This document shows positions 27,232 through 34,554 of a stretch of DNA of 39,649 nt, one piece after another. Origin of the DNA: an uncultured Actinomycetes bacterium. GTDB taxonomy: Bacteria; Actinomycetota; Acidimicrobiia; Acidimicrobiales; Acidimicrobilacustridaceae. The translations under genes were made by a program, and so were the position numbers. Positions within the stretch are counted from its first letter, which is position 1. Every line of letters starts with the position of its first letter. The stretch covers positions 1 through 39,649 of the forward strand of contig CAMFLJ010000001.1 of NCBI GenBank assembly GCA_945957335.1, written 5' to 3'. The notes below the pieces were generated by a model. The model saw only the letters and a list, made by a program, of their open reading frames with translations, did not search any database and was not told the DNA's origin.

Positions 27232-27245
27232 GTGACGTCCGTCAC
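27232..27245. promoter_or_regulatory. Candidate operator, perfect 6-2-6 palindrome
   Basis: GTGACG, TC, CGTCAC form a perfect palindrome in the spacer region of the TATGAT promoter, a typical repressor position. The binding protein is unknown. Confidence 0.4.
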
Positions 27246-27348
27246 AGACCGCCGGGACGCTCGCCGCGGCGGTGAAAGCCCGGGTCGTCCTGGGCGCAGC
27301 GGGCACAATCGCTACAGCCCCGACCGCCCCCTGCCGAGGGAACCTTCC

Positions 27349-27951
27349 ATGGCCAGCGATCCGCCCATCCATCGCCCGTCGGTCCCCGTGACCATGCCGC
27401 ACTGCCCCGTCTGCGGCGTCGAGCTGCAGCTCGGCAGCTCGGGCTCGCTCGACCGTTGGAGCTGCACCGCGGGCCACGGCCTGGCCATGACGCTCTCGGA
27501 GTCCTACGAGCGCCTGCAGGAGGACGAGATCGGCCACCTCTGGGCGCTGGCCCGCGACGCCGCACCCGGCCCGCTGCCCAGCCCCTTCGACGGCGTGCAC
27601 ATGCGCCGCTTCTCGCTGCCCTACGACGCCGACGAGGTGCCCGAGGGCGAGGCCGGCGACGGCCCCGACGTGGGCACGGTCGAGATCGACGTCGACGTGG
27701 CCAACCAGTTCGTGTGGTTCGATGCCGGCGAGCTCGACGCGCTGCCGGCCGACCTGCCCGATCCCGAGCCCAGCGCCGCGGAGCTCGAGAAGGTCGCCGA
27801 GATCGCCGCCCAGTTCGGCGCCGGCATCGAGGCCGCGGCCGACGAGCGCGACGCCGACGACCTCTCCGAGCGCTTCTACCGCCGCGTGTCCCGCAACCCC
27901 GCGGCGCTGGCCACGCTCGACCGCGTCGGTCGCACCCTCACCGCCTACTGA
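27349..27951 (+). CDS. Zinc-finger (zf-TFIIB-like) protein
   Basis: The 200-residue protein starts with PHCPVCGVELQL, then WSCTAGHGLAM, two partial metal sites of the zf-TFIIB-like family. FVWFDAGELDALPADLPDP near residue 120 matches the family's conserved WxDxGELExL end. A long acidic stretch and a C-terminal helical part (SERFYRRVSRNPAALATLDRVGRTL) follow. Family members occur in many bacteria, with no firm function. I chose the ATG at 27349; upstream residues in frame are low-complexity. A TACAGC or CACAAT box lies about 30 nt upstream. Confidence 0.7.
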   Translation: MASDPPIHRPSVPVTMPHCPVCGVELQLGSSGSLDRWSCTAGHGLAMTLSESYERLQEDEIGHLWALARDAAPGPLPSPFDGVHMRRFSLPYDADEVPEGEAGDGPDVGTVEIDVDVANQFVWFDAGELDALPADLPDPEPSAAELEKVAEIAAQFGAGIEAAADERDADDLSERFYRRVSRNPAALATLDRVGRTLTAY

Positions 27952-28005
27952 CGGCGCCCGCCGGGCCGGGCGGTAGCTTGCCGGGCGAGCCGACCCGGGA
28001 GAGCC

Positions 28006-29835
28006 ATGCCGACCACCGCCATGGAGGCCTGCCTGCAGCGCGTCCACCGGGCGCTGCTCGACGACACCTCGGGTGAGGTCGCGGGCTACATCCCCGAGCT
28101 GGCCACCGTCGATCCCGCTCCCTTCGGCATCGCCATCGCGACCGTCGACGGTCACGTCCACGGTGTCGGTGACGACCGTTCGGAGTTCACGATCCAGTCG
28201 ATCTCGAAGCCGTTCGTCTACGGCATCGCGCTCGACGACCACGGTGTCGAGCGGGTGCTCGAGCGGGTCGGCGTCGAGCCGTCGGGCGAGGCGTTCAACT
28301 CGATCGTGATGGACGAGCGCAACAACCGGCCGATGAACCCGATGGTGAACGCCGGGGCGATCGCCTGCGCCGCCATGGTGCGGGGCGACGGGCTCGACGA
28401 GCGCCGCCGTCGGGTGCTCGACACCTTCGCCCGCTACGCCGGTCGGCCCCTCACCGTCGACCGGGCCGTGGCCGAGTCGGAGCGTCGGACCGGCCACCGC
28501 AACCGGGCCATCGCCTACCTCGAGCTCAGCACCGGCATGATCGACGAGCCGGTCGAGGAGCACCTCGACCTCTACTTCGACCAGTGCTCGATCCGCGTCA
28601 CGGCGCGCGACCTGGCGATGATGGCGGCCACGCTGGCCAACGGGGGCGTGAACCCGGTGACGGGGGAGCGCCCGCTGGAGCCCGAGAACGTGGCCCGGGT
28701 GCTGTCGGTGATGGCCACCTGCGGCATGTACGACTGGTCGGGCGAGTGGATGTTCCGCATCGGGCTGCCGGCCAAGAGCGGTGTGGGTGGCGGCATCATC
28801 GCCGTGCTGCCCGGACAGTTCGGGATGGGCACGTTCTCGCCCCGCCTCGACGAGTTCGGCAACAGCGTGCGCGGCGTGCGGGCCTGCGAGGAGGTCGTCG
28901 ACCTGCTCAACCTGCACATGCTCGACGCCACGGCCACCGCGGCGCCGGTGGTGTCGCGCCGCTACACGGCGGCGGAGGTCTCGTCCCGCCGGGTGCGCCG
29001 GGCGGGCGACGCCGAGCTGATCCGCCGCTCGGGCGCGGCGGTGACCGTGCTGCAGCTCCAGGGCGACCTGTTCTTCGCCACCGCCGAGCGGCTCGTGCGC
29101 ACCATCGAGCACGTCGGCGACGACACCCGGGTGGTGGTGCTCGACGCCCGCCGCACTGGTCGGGCCACCGCGGGCGCCGTGGCCCTGCTGGCGGTGCTGC
29201 ACGAGGTGCCCCGTCAGGGGCCCACCCTGCTGCTCGCCGGTGCTGGTGACGGCCTGATCGACGCGCTGGCCGCCGAGGGTGGGGCCTGGCCCGCCGAGCA
29301 CCTCTTCGCCGACGTCGACCTCGCCCTCGAGTGGGCCGAGGACCTCGTGCTGGCCGAACTGGCCCCGGCGGCCGCGGCCACCGAGGCCGACGTCGCCGAC
29401 GGGATCGACCTCCTGGTGCGCCTCGACGCCGACGACCGGGCGGCGTTGGCGCCCCTGCTCGTCACCGAGCACTACGACGCGGGCCAGCACATCCTGCGCG
29501 AGGGCGAGCCGGCCGACCGTCTGTGCCTGCTCGTCGAGGGCCGGGCCTCGGGGATCGTGCGCATCGGCGAGGGCGACGCCGCCCACGACCGGCGGGTGCG
29601 CACCTTCGGCCCCGGCACGCTCTTCGGCGAGGCCGCCGTGCTCGAGGGCGGCGTACGTCCCACCGACGTGGTGGCCGACGCAGCCTGCACCGTGCTCTCG
29701 CTCGGGCGCGACGCGCTCACCGACCTGGAGGCGACCCGCCCCGAGGTCTACGCCCACCTCCTGGCCGGCCTGGCCCGGAGCCTCTCGGAGCTCCTGCACC
29801 AGGCCGTCGACGAGCTGCGCGCCCTCGGCGACTGA
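28006..29835 (+). CDS. glsA: Glutaminase A fused to STAS and cyclic-nucleotide-binding domains
   Basis: Residues 1-305 are a serine-dependent glutaminase that hydrolyses glutamine to glutamate and ammonia: QSISKPF carries the catalytic Ser65 and Lys68, with NPMVNAGAIA, FDQCSIRVTARDLAMMAATLANGG and AKSGVGGGI following. Residues about 340-450 form a STAS domain (TVLQLQGDLFFATAERLVRTI). Residues about 480-600 form a cNMP-binding domain (GQHILREGEPADRLCLLVEG, FGPGTLFGEAAVLEG). The whole has 609 residues against about 310 for simple GlsA. Such fusions are known in actinobacteria; the added parts suggest allosteric control. TAGCTT at 27974-27979 may be the -10. Confidence 0.93.
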   Translation: MPTTAMEACLQRVHRALLDDTSGEVAGYIPELATVDPAPFGIAIATVDGHVHGVGDDRSEFTIQSISKPFVYGIALDDHGVERVLERVGVEPSGEAFNSIVMDERNNRPMNPMVNAGAIACAAMVRGDGLDERRRRVLDTFARYAGRPLTVDRAVAESERRTGHRNRAIAYLELSTGMIDEPVEEHLDLYFDQCSIRVTARDLAMMAATLANGGVNPVTGERPLEPENVARVLSVMATCGMYDWSGEWMFRIGLPAKSGVGGGIIAVLPGQFGMGTFSPRLDEFGNSVRGVRACEEVVDLLNLHMLDATATAAPVVSRRYTAAEVSSRRVRRAGDAELIRRSGAAVTVLQLQGDLFFATAERLVRTIEHVGDDTRVVVLDARRTGRATAGAVALLAVLHEVPRQGPTLLLAGAGDGLIDALAAEGGAWPAEHLFADVDLALEWAEDLVLAELAPAAAATEADVADGIDLLVRLDADDRAALAPLLVTEHYDAGQHILREGEPADRLCLLVEGRASGIVRIGEGDAAHDRRVRTFGPGTLFGEAAVLEGGVRPTDVVADAACTVLSLGRDALTDLEATRPEVYAHLLAGLARSLSELLHQAVDELRALGD

Positions 29836-29847
29836 GCCGGTCGCCGG

Positions 29848-29853
29848 TACGGT
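29848..29853 (+). promoter_or_regulatory. -10 element for leaderless flavoprotein mRNA
   Basis: TACGGT lies 7 nt before the ATG at 29861. Confidence 0.5.
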
Positions 29854-29860
29854 CGGCGCC

Positions 29861-30319
29861 ATGAAGATCGCCACCAACCGCAGGGTCGACCGGGCCGAGC
29901 TCGAGGCGTTCGTGGCGCCGCGCCACCGGGGCGTGCTGCTCACCACCCGGGCCGACGGGCGGCCGCAGAGCTCGCTCGTCACCATGGGCCTGAGCGCCGG
30001 CGAGATCCTGATCTCGAGCTACCCGGAGCGGGCCAAGGTGCACAACGTGCGGCGCGACCCGCGCGTGTCGGTCGTGGTGATGAGCGACGAGTTCAACGGC
30101 GAGTGGGTGCAGGTCGACGGCACCGGGCGGGTGGTCGACCTGCCCGACGCGGTCGAGGAGCTGGTCGAGTACTTCCGCTGCATCAGCGGTGAGCACTCCG
30201 ACTGGGACGAGTACCGCGAGGCGATGGTGCGCCAGGGCAAGTGCCTGATCCGCGTGGCGATCGACGAGTGGGGCCCCGTCGCCAGGGGCGGCTTCCCCGC
30301 CCGCCTGGCCGAGAGCTGA
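29861..30319 (+). CDS. PPOX-class (split-barrel) F420/FMN-dependent protein
   Basis: This 152-residue split beta-barrel protein of the pyridoxamine 5'-phosphate oxidase superfamily resembles the F420-dependent reductases of actinobacteria. GVLLTTRADGRPQSSLVTMGL, ILISSYPERAKVHNVRRDPRVSVVVM and VQVDGTGRVVDL are the usual cofactor-binding strands. The substrate is unknown. A second member is encoded at 33650-34093. The ATG lies 7 nt after a TACGGT box. Confidence 0.85.
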   Translation: MKIATNRRVDRAELEAFVAPRHRGVLLTTRADGRPQSSLVTMGLSAGEILISSYPERAKVHNVRRDPRVSVVVMSDEFNGEWVQVDGTGRVVDLPDAVEELVEYFRCISGEHSDWDEYREAMVRQGKCLIRVAIDEWGPVARGGFPARLAES

Positions 30320-30342
30320 ACCGCCGGGGCGCTCTGCCGGAG

Positions 30343-30945
30343 TCAGCGTGCCCGGGGTGCAGGGGGCAGCGCGAGCGCGTCGAGGAGGCGCAACCGTGAC
30401 CCACGCCGCCGGAGCTCGCCCTGGGCCCGGGCGAGGTGGCGCGCCGTCGGGGCGACGAGCGCCAGCTGGGCCCATGCCACGACGAGGCCGATCGGGTAGA
30501 GACACGCGACGCCCGAGAGGATGAAGCCGACGAAGGCCAGGAGCGCCGCCGCATCGGCGACGGCGACCTGCAGGAAGAAGGCCGTGCGGTACGACCCGGC
30601 GAGGGCGGGGAGGGTCGACCCGTCGAGCGGCCGCCGCCGCAGCCACGCGCCGGCCGCCAGGCTGAGCACCGACCCGATGAGGGTCACGGCGACGCCGACC
30701 CCGACCGGGCGCGGTGCGGCGTCCGGCTCGGAGCCATAGCCCGCGAACACGGCCAGGATGACGACGACCACCCCGACCAGGCCCACCGCGGCGGTGAACG
30801 CGATCCACAGCGAGCGGAGGGTGGTCAGGGTGGAGTCACCCCTGTCGGCCGCCTTCCGCATGCGCCACTGGACCCCACCGGGGACGAGGAGCGCCCAGCT
30901 CGAGCCGAGCGCGTCGCGCCAGCCGGGATCGTCCGCCGAGTCCAC
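30343..30945 (-). CDS. Hypothetical four-helix membrane protein
   Basis: I do not recognise this 200-residue protein. It has about four hydrophobic helices: LWIAFTAAVGLVGVVVVILAVFA, GVGVAVTLIGSVLSLAAGAWL, FFLQVAVADAAALLAFVGFIL and ACLYPIGLVVAWAQLALV. The tail is Arg-rich and probably cytoplasmic. The GTG at 30943-30945 lies exactly 7 nt after a minus-strand TACGGT box, which supports this start. It converges with the flavoprotein gene, 23 nt away. Confidence 0.65.
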   Translation of the reverse strand: MDSADDPGWRDALGSSWALLVPGGVQWRMRKAADRGDSTLTTLRSLWIAFTAAVGLVGVVVVILAVFAGYGSEPDAAPRPVGVGVAVTLIGSVLSLAAGAWLRRRPLDGSTLPALAGSYRTAFFLQVAVADAAALLAFVGFILSGVACLYPIGLVVAWAQLALVAPTARHLARAQGELRRRGSRLRLLDALALPPAPRAR

Positions 30946-30952
30946 GGCGACG

Positions 30953-30958
30953 ACCGTA
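30953..30958 (-). promoter_or_regulatory. -10 element for leaderless membrane-protein mRNA
   Basis: TACGGT on the minus strand lies 7 nt before the GTG at 30945. Confidence 0.5.
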
Positions 30959-30986
30959 GCCGTGGCGCCGGGGGCGGTCGGGTGGG

Positions 30987-31271
30987 TCAGGTGTAGCTCT
31001 CGCGCCGGCGGCGCTGGCGGGCGCCCGAGCCGATCAGGCCGAGGTCGGCGAGCAGGGCGATGAGCACGAACACCCAGCCGAGGCCGCTCACGCCGCGGAC
31101 CGGCGCGTAGGCGAAGGTCCAGGTGAGGGTGGTCCAGGGCAGCAGGAAGAACCCGAGCACGGGCCAGACCCAGGTCGTGAACGCCACCGACAGCCGATCG
31201 GTGAAGAGCCAGGTGAAGAACAGCGCGAGGCGCGGTGAGATGGCGGCGAACAGAACGAGGAAGCAGCCCAT
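30987..31271 (-). CDS. Small membrane protein
   Basis: The 94-residue protein has an N-terminal hydrophobic stretch (FLVLFAAISPRLALFFTWLF), a Trp-rich second one (WVWPVLGFFLLPWTTLTWTFAY) and a third (GWVFVLIALLADLGLIG), then a basic tail. It resembles short actinobacterial hypothetical membrane proteins, without known function. The ATG at 31269-31271 was chosen; the longer frame upstream is antisense to the end of the hydrolase gene and its residues look non-coding. Confidence 0.6.
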   Translation of the reverse strand: MGCFLVLFAAISPRLALFFTWLFTDRLSVAFTTWVWPVLGFFLLPWTTLTWTFAYAPVRGVSGLGWVFVLIALLADLGLIGSGARQRRRRESYT

Positions 31272-31309
31272 CGGGGCAGTCTCGTCGCGCCGTCGTCGCT
31301 CGACCAGGG

Positions 31310-32518
31310 TCAGTCGTCGAGCGCGGCCCACGCCGCGGTGCGGAAGTCGACGCAGATCGCGGGCGGGGTGGGCGAGGTCCAGGCCGCCTGGGTCATCAGC
31401 ACGGTGACGAGCTGTTCGGCCGGGTCGTTCATCCAGCAGGTGCCGAGGCCGCCATCCCACCCGTAGCTGCCGACCGAGCCGGCCAGGTCGCTGCGGCGGG
31501 TGACCACCGACAGCCCGAGCCCCCACCCACGGGCGTCCCACTCACCCTCGACCAGCCCGCCGGCCTGCTTCTGGGCCGCGGTCAGCTGGTCGGTGGTCAT
31601 GGCGGCCACCGCGGCCCGCGACAGCACCCGGCCGTCGGGGCCGAGGCCACCGGCGAGCAGCATCCGGGCGAAGGCGAGGACGTCGTCGACGGTCGACACC
31701 AGCCCGGCGGCGGCCGAGGGGAACGCCGGCGGACGGCTCCACTGGCCGTCGGGCGGGTCGAACTCGACGAGCTCGCCGGTGGCGGGGTCGGTCATGTAGC
31801 CGGGCACGAAGCGGTCGAGGCGCTCGGGGTCGACCCAGAAGCCGGTGTTGCGCATGCCGAGCGGTGCGAGGACGCGCTCGCGCAGCGCGACCTCGAGGGG
31901 CTGGCCGGTGGCCCGGGCGATGAGCACGCCGAGCACGTCGAGGCCGGTGCCGTACATCCACTGCTCGCCGGGCTGGTGGAGGAGGGGGAGGGTGCCGAGT
32001 CGGCGCATCCACTCGTCGGGCTCGGGCACGCCGGCCGGTGACGGCGGCCCCTGGCCCAGCTCGAGCTCGGCCATGGCGTCGGCCAGCGGCACGGTGCCGG
32101 GCTCGGCCATCACGATGCCGAGGCCCATGGTGAAGGTGAACAGGTCGCGCACGGTGATGGGGCGGCGGGCCGGCACGACCCAGCCCAGGGGTGCGTCGTG
32201 GTGCTCGAGGACGGTGCGCCCGGCGAGCTCGGGCAGCAGCTCGTCGACCGGGTCGTCGAGTCGGAACAGGCCGTCCTCGATGCAGGTGAGACCGCACACC
32301 GCGGCGATGGGCTTGGTCATCGACGAGATGCGGAAGAGGGTGCTGCGCTCGACCGGCCGACGGCGCTCGACGCCGGTGTGGCCCACCGCGCCGCCGTGCA
32401 CGTCGTCGCCCCGGGCCACGACCCACACCGCCCCCGGCACGTGGCCGTCGACGACGTGGCGGTCGACCGAGCGGTGGATGCGCTCCACCCCGGCGGCGCT
32501 GATCGGTGCGGTTCCCAT
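31310..32518 (-). CDS. Beta-lactamase-fold serine hydrolase (class C-like, esterase EstB type)
   Basis: The 402-residue protein has the SxxK motif SMTK (in FRISSMTKPIAAV), a Tyr motif YGTG (in WMYGTGLDVLGVLIARATG) and a late GWDGGLGT in the KTG/HxG position. This fits the Beta-lactamase (Pfam) family, which includes esterases, D-aminopeptidases and PBP4-like enzymes. No signal peptide is visible, so a cytoplasmic esterase or peptidase is more likely than antibiotic resistance. It starts with ATG at 32518 and diverges from the sigma gene. Confidence 0.88.
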   Translation of the reverse strand: MGTAPISAAGVERIHRSVDRHVVDGHVPGAVWVVARGDDVHGGAVGHTGVERRRPVERSTLFRISSMTKPIAAVCGLTCIEDGLFRLDDPVDELLPELAGRTVLEHHDAPLGWVVPARRPITVRDLFTFTMGLGIVMAEPGTVPLADAMAELELGQGPPSPAGVPEPDEWMRRLGTLPLLHQPGEQWMYGTGLDVLGVLIARATGQPLEVALRERVLAPLGMRNTGFWVDPERLDRFVPGYMTDPATGELVEFDPPDGQWSRPPAFPSAAAGLVSTVDDVLAFARMLLAGGLGPDGRVLSRAAVAAMTTDQLTAAQKQAGGLVEGEWDARGWGLGLSVVTRRSDLAGSVGSYGWDGGLGTCWMNDPAEQLVTVLMTQAAWTSPTPPAICVDFRTAAWAALDD

Positions 32519-32580
32519 GCCCTGTCCGACCGGGGCCGCCCCCGGAACTCATCGCCGGCCGCACTGTCGCAGGGTCGGGT

Positions 32581-32586
32581 TACCCT
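32581..32586 (+). promoter_or_regulatory. -10 element upstream of the ECF sigma gene
   Basis: TACCCT lies about 42 nt before the GTG at 32629, leaving a short leader that contains the GGGAGGGTG ribosome-binding site. Confidence 0.4.
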
Positions 32587-32628
32587 CGCCTCGGCCGGCT
32601 GGGGAGCCGGCGCCGGGAGGGTGTCGCC

Positions 32629-33657
32629 GTGGATGCAGCAGTCGATCTCGTCGAGGGCGCCGTCGGCGCGCCGGCCGAAGGGGCCGCCGCCGATGACGCC
32701 TCGGCCCGCCTCGAGCCCTACCGCCGCGAGCTCACCGCGTACTGCTACCGCATGCTCGGCTCGCCCTTCGAGGCCGACGACGCGGTGCAGGAGGCGCTGA
32801 CCCGGGCGTGGAAGGCGATCGACCGCTTCGAGGGCCGCTCCACCCTGCGCTCGTGGCTCTACCGGATCGCCACGAACGTGTGCTTCGACCACCTCGAGGG
32901 GCGCAACAAGCGGGCCCTCCCGATCGACCTGGGCCCGGCCAACCGCTTCGACCAGGGCATCGGTGCCCCGCTGCCCGAGTCCACCTGGGTCCTGCCGGTG
33001 CCCGACGCGCGGGTCGTGCCCGACGGGGCCGACCCGGCCGAGGCCGCCATGGTGCGCGACTCCGTGCGCCTGGCCTTCGTGGCCGCGCTGCAGCACCTGC
33101 CGCCGCGCCAGCGCTCGGTGCTCATCCTGCGCGAGGTGCTGCGCTGGGAGGCCACCGAGGTCGCGGCCCTGCTCGACACCACCGTCGCCGCCGTGAACAG
33201 TGCGCTCCAGCGGGCGCGGGCCACCCTGGCCGAGGCCGACCTCGAGCCGTCGGCCGACCTGAGCGGCCTCGACGACGAGCACCGGGCCCTGCTCGACCGC
33301 TACGAGGACGCGTTCCTCCGCTACGACATCGAGGCCCTGGTGGCCCTCCTCCACGAGGACGCCACCCTCACCATGCCGCCCTTCGCGTTCTGGCTGCAGG
33401 GCGCCGACGAGGCCGGCCGGTTCTGGGCGTCGCCGGAGCCGTCGAAGTGCGCGGGCTCGCGGCTCACGCCCGTCGAGGTGAACGGCCTGCCGGGCTACGC
33501 CCAGTACAAGCCGTCGGCCGACGGCACCCGCCACGAGGCCTGGTGCCTCCAGGTGGTCGAGCCCGAGGGCGGCCGCATCCGCCGCATCGACTACTTCCTC
33601 GACACCCCCACGGTGTTCCCGCTGTTCGACCTGCCGCTCGTCTGGCCAGGTGACTGA
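32629..33657 (+). CDS. ECF sigma factor with C-terminal SnoaL-like domain
   Basis: The 342-residue protein has a sigma region 2 (YRRELTAYCYRMLGSPFEADDAVQEALTRAWKAIDRFEGRSTLRSWLYRIATNVC) and a region 4 (LQHLPPRQRSVLILREVLRWEATEVAALLDTTVAAVNSALQRARATL). A C-terminal part of about 140 residues has a SnoaL/NTF2-like fold (LLDRYEDAFLRYDIEALVALLHEDATLTMPP). This is the SigG/SigJ/ECF41-ECF56 type, where the extra domain replaces a separate anti-sigma factor. No anti-sigma gene is adjacent, in agreement. GGGAGGGTG lies just before the GTG. It overlaps the next gene by 8 nt. Confidence 0.9.
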   Translation: MDAAVDLVEGAVGAPAEGAAADDASARLEPYRRELTAYCYRMLGSPFEADDAVQEALTRAWKAIDRFEGRSTLRSWLYRIATNVCFDHLEGRNKRALPIDLGPANRFDQGIGAPLPESTWVLPVPDARVVPDGADPAEAAMVRDSVRLAFVAALQHLPPRQRSVLILREVLRWEATEVAALLDTTVAAVNSALQRARATLAEADLEPSADLSGLDDEHRALLDRYEDAFLRYDIEALVALLHEDATLTMPPFAFWLQGADEAGRFWASPEPSKCAGSRLTPVEVNGLPGYAQYKPSADGTRHEAWCLQVVEPEGGRIRRIDYFLDTPTVFPLFDLPLVWPGD

Positions 33658-34093
33658 CGTGGGCTACAACGAGGCTCCCGAGGGCTGGTGGCAGCGGTTC
33701 GTGTCCGAGCTGCCCGCCCGCACCGCCAAGCTGGCCGTCACGCGCGCCGACGGCAGCCCCCACGTGGCACCGGTCTGGGTCGACCTCGACGGCGACCAGA
33801 TCGTGTTCATGACCTCGGCCGACACCATCAAGGGAAAGTCGATCCTGCGCGACGGCCGGGTGTGCCTGTGCTTCGACGACGAGCACCCGCCGTTCAGCTT
33901 CGTCACCGTCGCAGGCACGGCCACCACCTCGACCGACCCCGACGAGCTGCTCGAGTGGGGCACGCGCATCGGTGGTCGTTACATGGGGGCCGAGCGGGCC
34001 GAGGAGTACGGCCGCCGCAACGCGGTTCCGCCGGAGATGGTGGTGCGGGTGACGCCCACCAGGGTCACCGCCAAGGTGGACGTCGCCGACTGA
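33650..34093 (+). CDS. PPOX-class F420-dependent oxidoreductase
   Basis: This 147-residue split-barrel protein shows AKLAVTRADGSPHVAPVWVDLDGDQIVFMT, KGKSILRDGRVCLCFDD and FVTVAGTATTS. The pattern is that of the F420-dependent reductase family Rv1155/Rv2074-like, although the specific substrate is unknown. The GTG at 33650 overlaps the end of the sigma gene by 8 nt. It is therefore co-translated with the sigma factor and may be its target or partner gene. Confidence 0.87.
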   Translation: MTDVGYNEAPEGWWQRFVSELPARTAKLAVTRADGSPHVAPVWVDLDGDQIVFMTSADTIKGKSILRDGRVCLCFDDEHPPFSFVTVAGTATTSTDPDELLEWGTRIGGRYMGAERAEEYGRRNAVPPEMVVRVTPTRVTAKVDVAD

Positions 34094-34152
34094 GGCGCAG
34101 GCAGCGGGGCTGTCGCGAAGGGCGCGATGAAGGGATGGGGGCCTGGGACCGG

Positions 34153-34158
34153 TACCCT
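34153..34158 (+). promoter_or_regulatory. -10 element of the cold-shock gene
   Basis: TACCCT lies about 55 nt before the GTG at 34213, giving a leader of roughly 48 nt with an A/G-rich ribosome-binding region. Confidence 0.45.
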
Positions 34159-34212
34159 CTGCGGTGCGTCGAGCCGCGTTGGCTCGGTCGCGTACAAGAG
34201 AAGAGAAAATCA

Positions 34213-34413
34213 GTGACTACCGGTACCGTGAAGTTCTTCAATGCTGAGAAGGGCTTCGGCTTCATCTCCCGCGAGGGTGGCGACGACGTGTTCGTCCACT
34301 ACTCCCAGATCTCCGGCTCGGGCTACAAGAGCCTCGACGAGGGCCAGACCGTCGAGTTCGACGTCGCCCCCGGCCGCAAGGGCGAGCAGGCCGAGAACGT
34401 CCGGGTCATCTGA
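34213..34413 (+). CDS. Cold-shock protein (CspA family)
   Basis: The 66-residue single cold-shock domain has RNP1 KGFGFIS and RNP2 VFVHY. It binds single-stranded RNA and DNA and melts RNA structure. The start is the GTG at 34213 (VTTGTVKFFNAEKGFGF), preceded by AAGAGAAGAGAAAA. The frame upstream is unrelated. A strong terminator follows 20 nt after the stop, so the gene is monocistronic. Confidence 0.95.
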   Translation: MTTGTVKFFNAEKGFGFISREGGDDVFVHYSQISGSGYKSLDEGQTVEFDVAPGRKGEQAENVRVI

Positions 34414-34433
34414 TCCGAACCACCTCTGCACGC

Positions 34434-34463
34434 AGGCCCCGTCCGGTTCGCCGGGCGGGGCCT
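34434..34463 (+). terminator. Terminator of the cold-shock gene, UUCG loop
   Basis: A 13-bp stem (34434-34446 with 34451-34463, one G-U pair) has a TTCG tetraloop and is followed by TCGTCGTT. Confidence 0.85.
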
Positions 34464-34541
34464 TCGTCGTTCCCGGGGCCCTTCCCGGTGAGGCGCAGGG
34501 AGGCCGGCCCGGAATCGGGACGCGGATCCCGGTTCCGTCGT

Positions 34542-34547
34542 TAGCCT
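34542..34547 (+). promoter_or_regulatory. -10 element for leaderless ABC transporter mRNA
   Basis: TAGCCT lies 7 nt before the GTG at 34555. Confidence 0.5.
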
Positions 34548-34554
34548 CCTCCAC

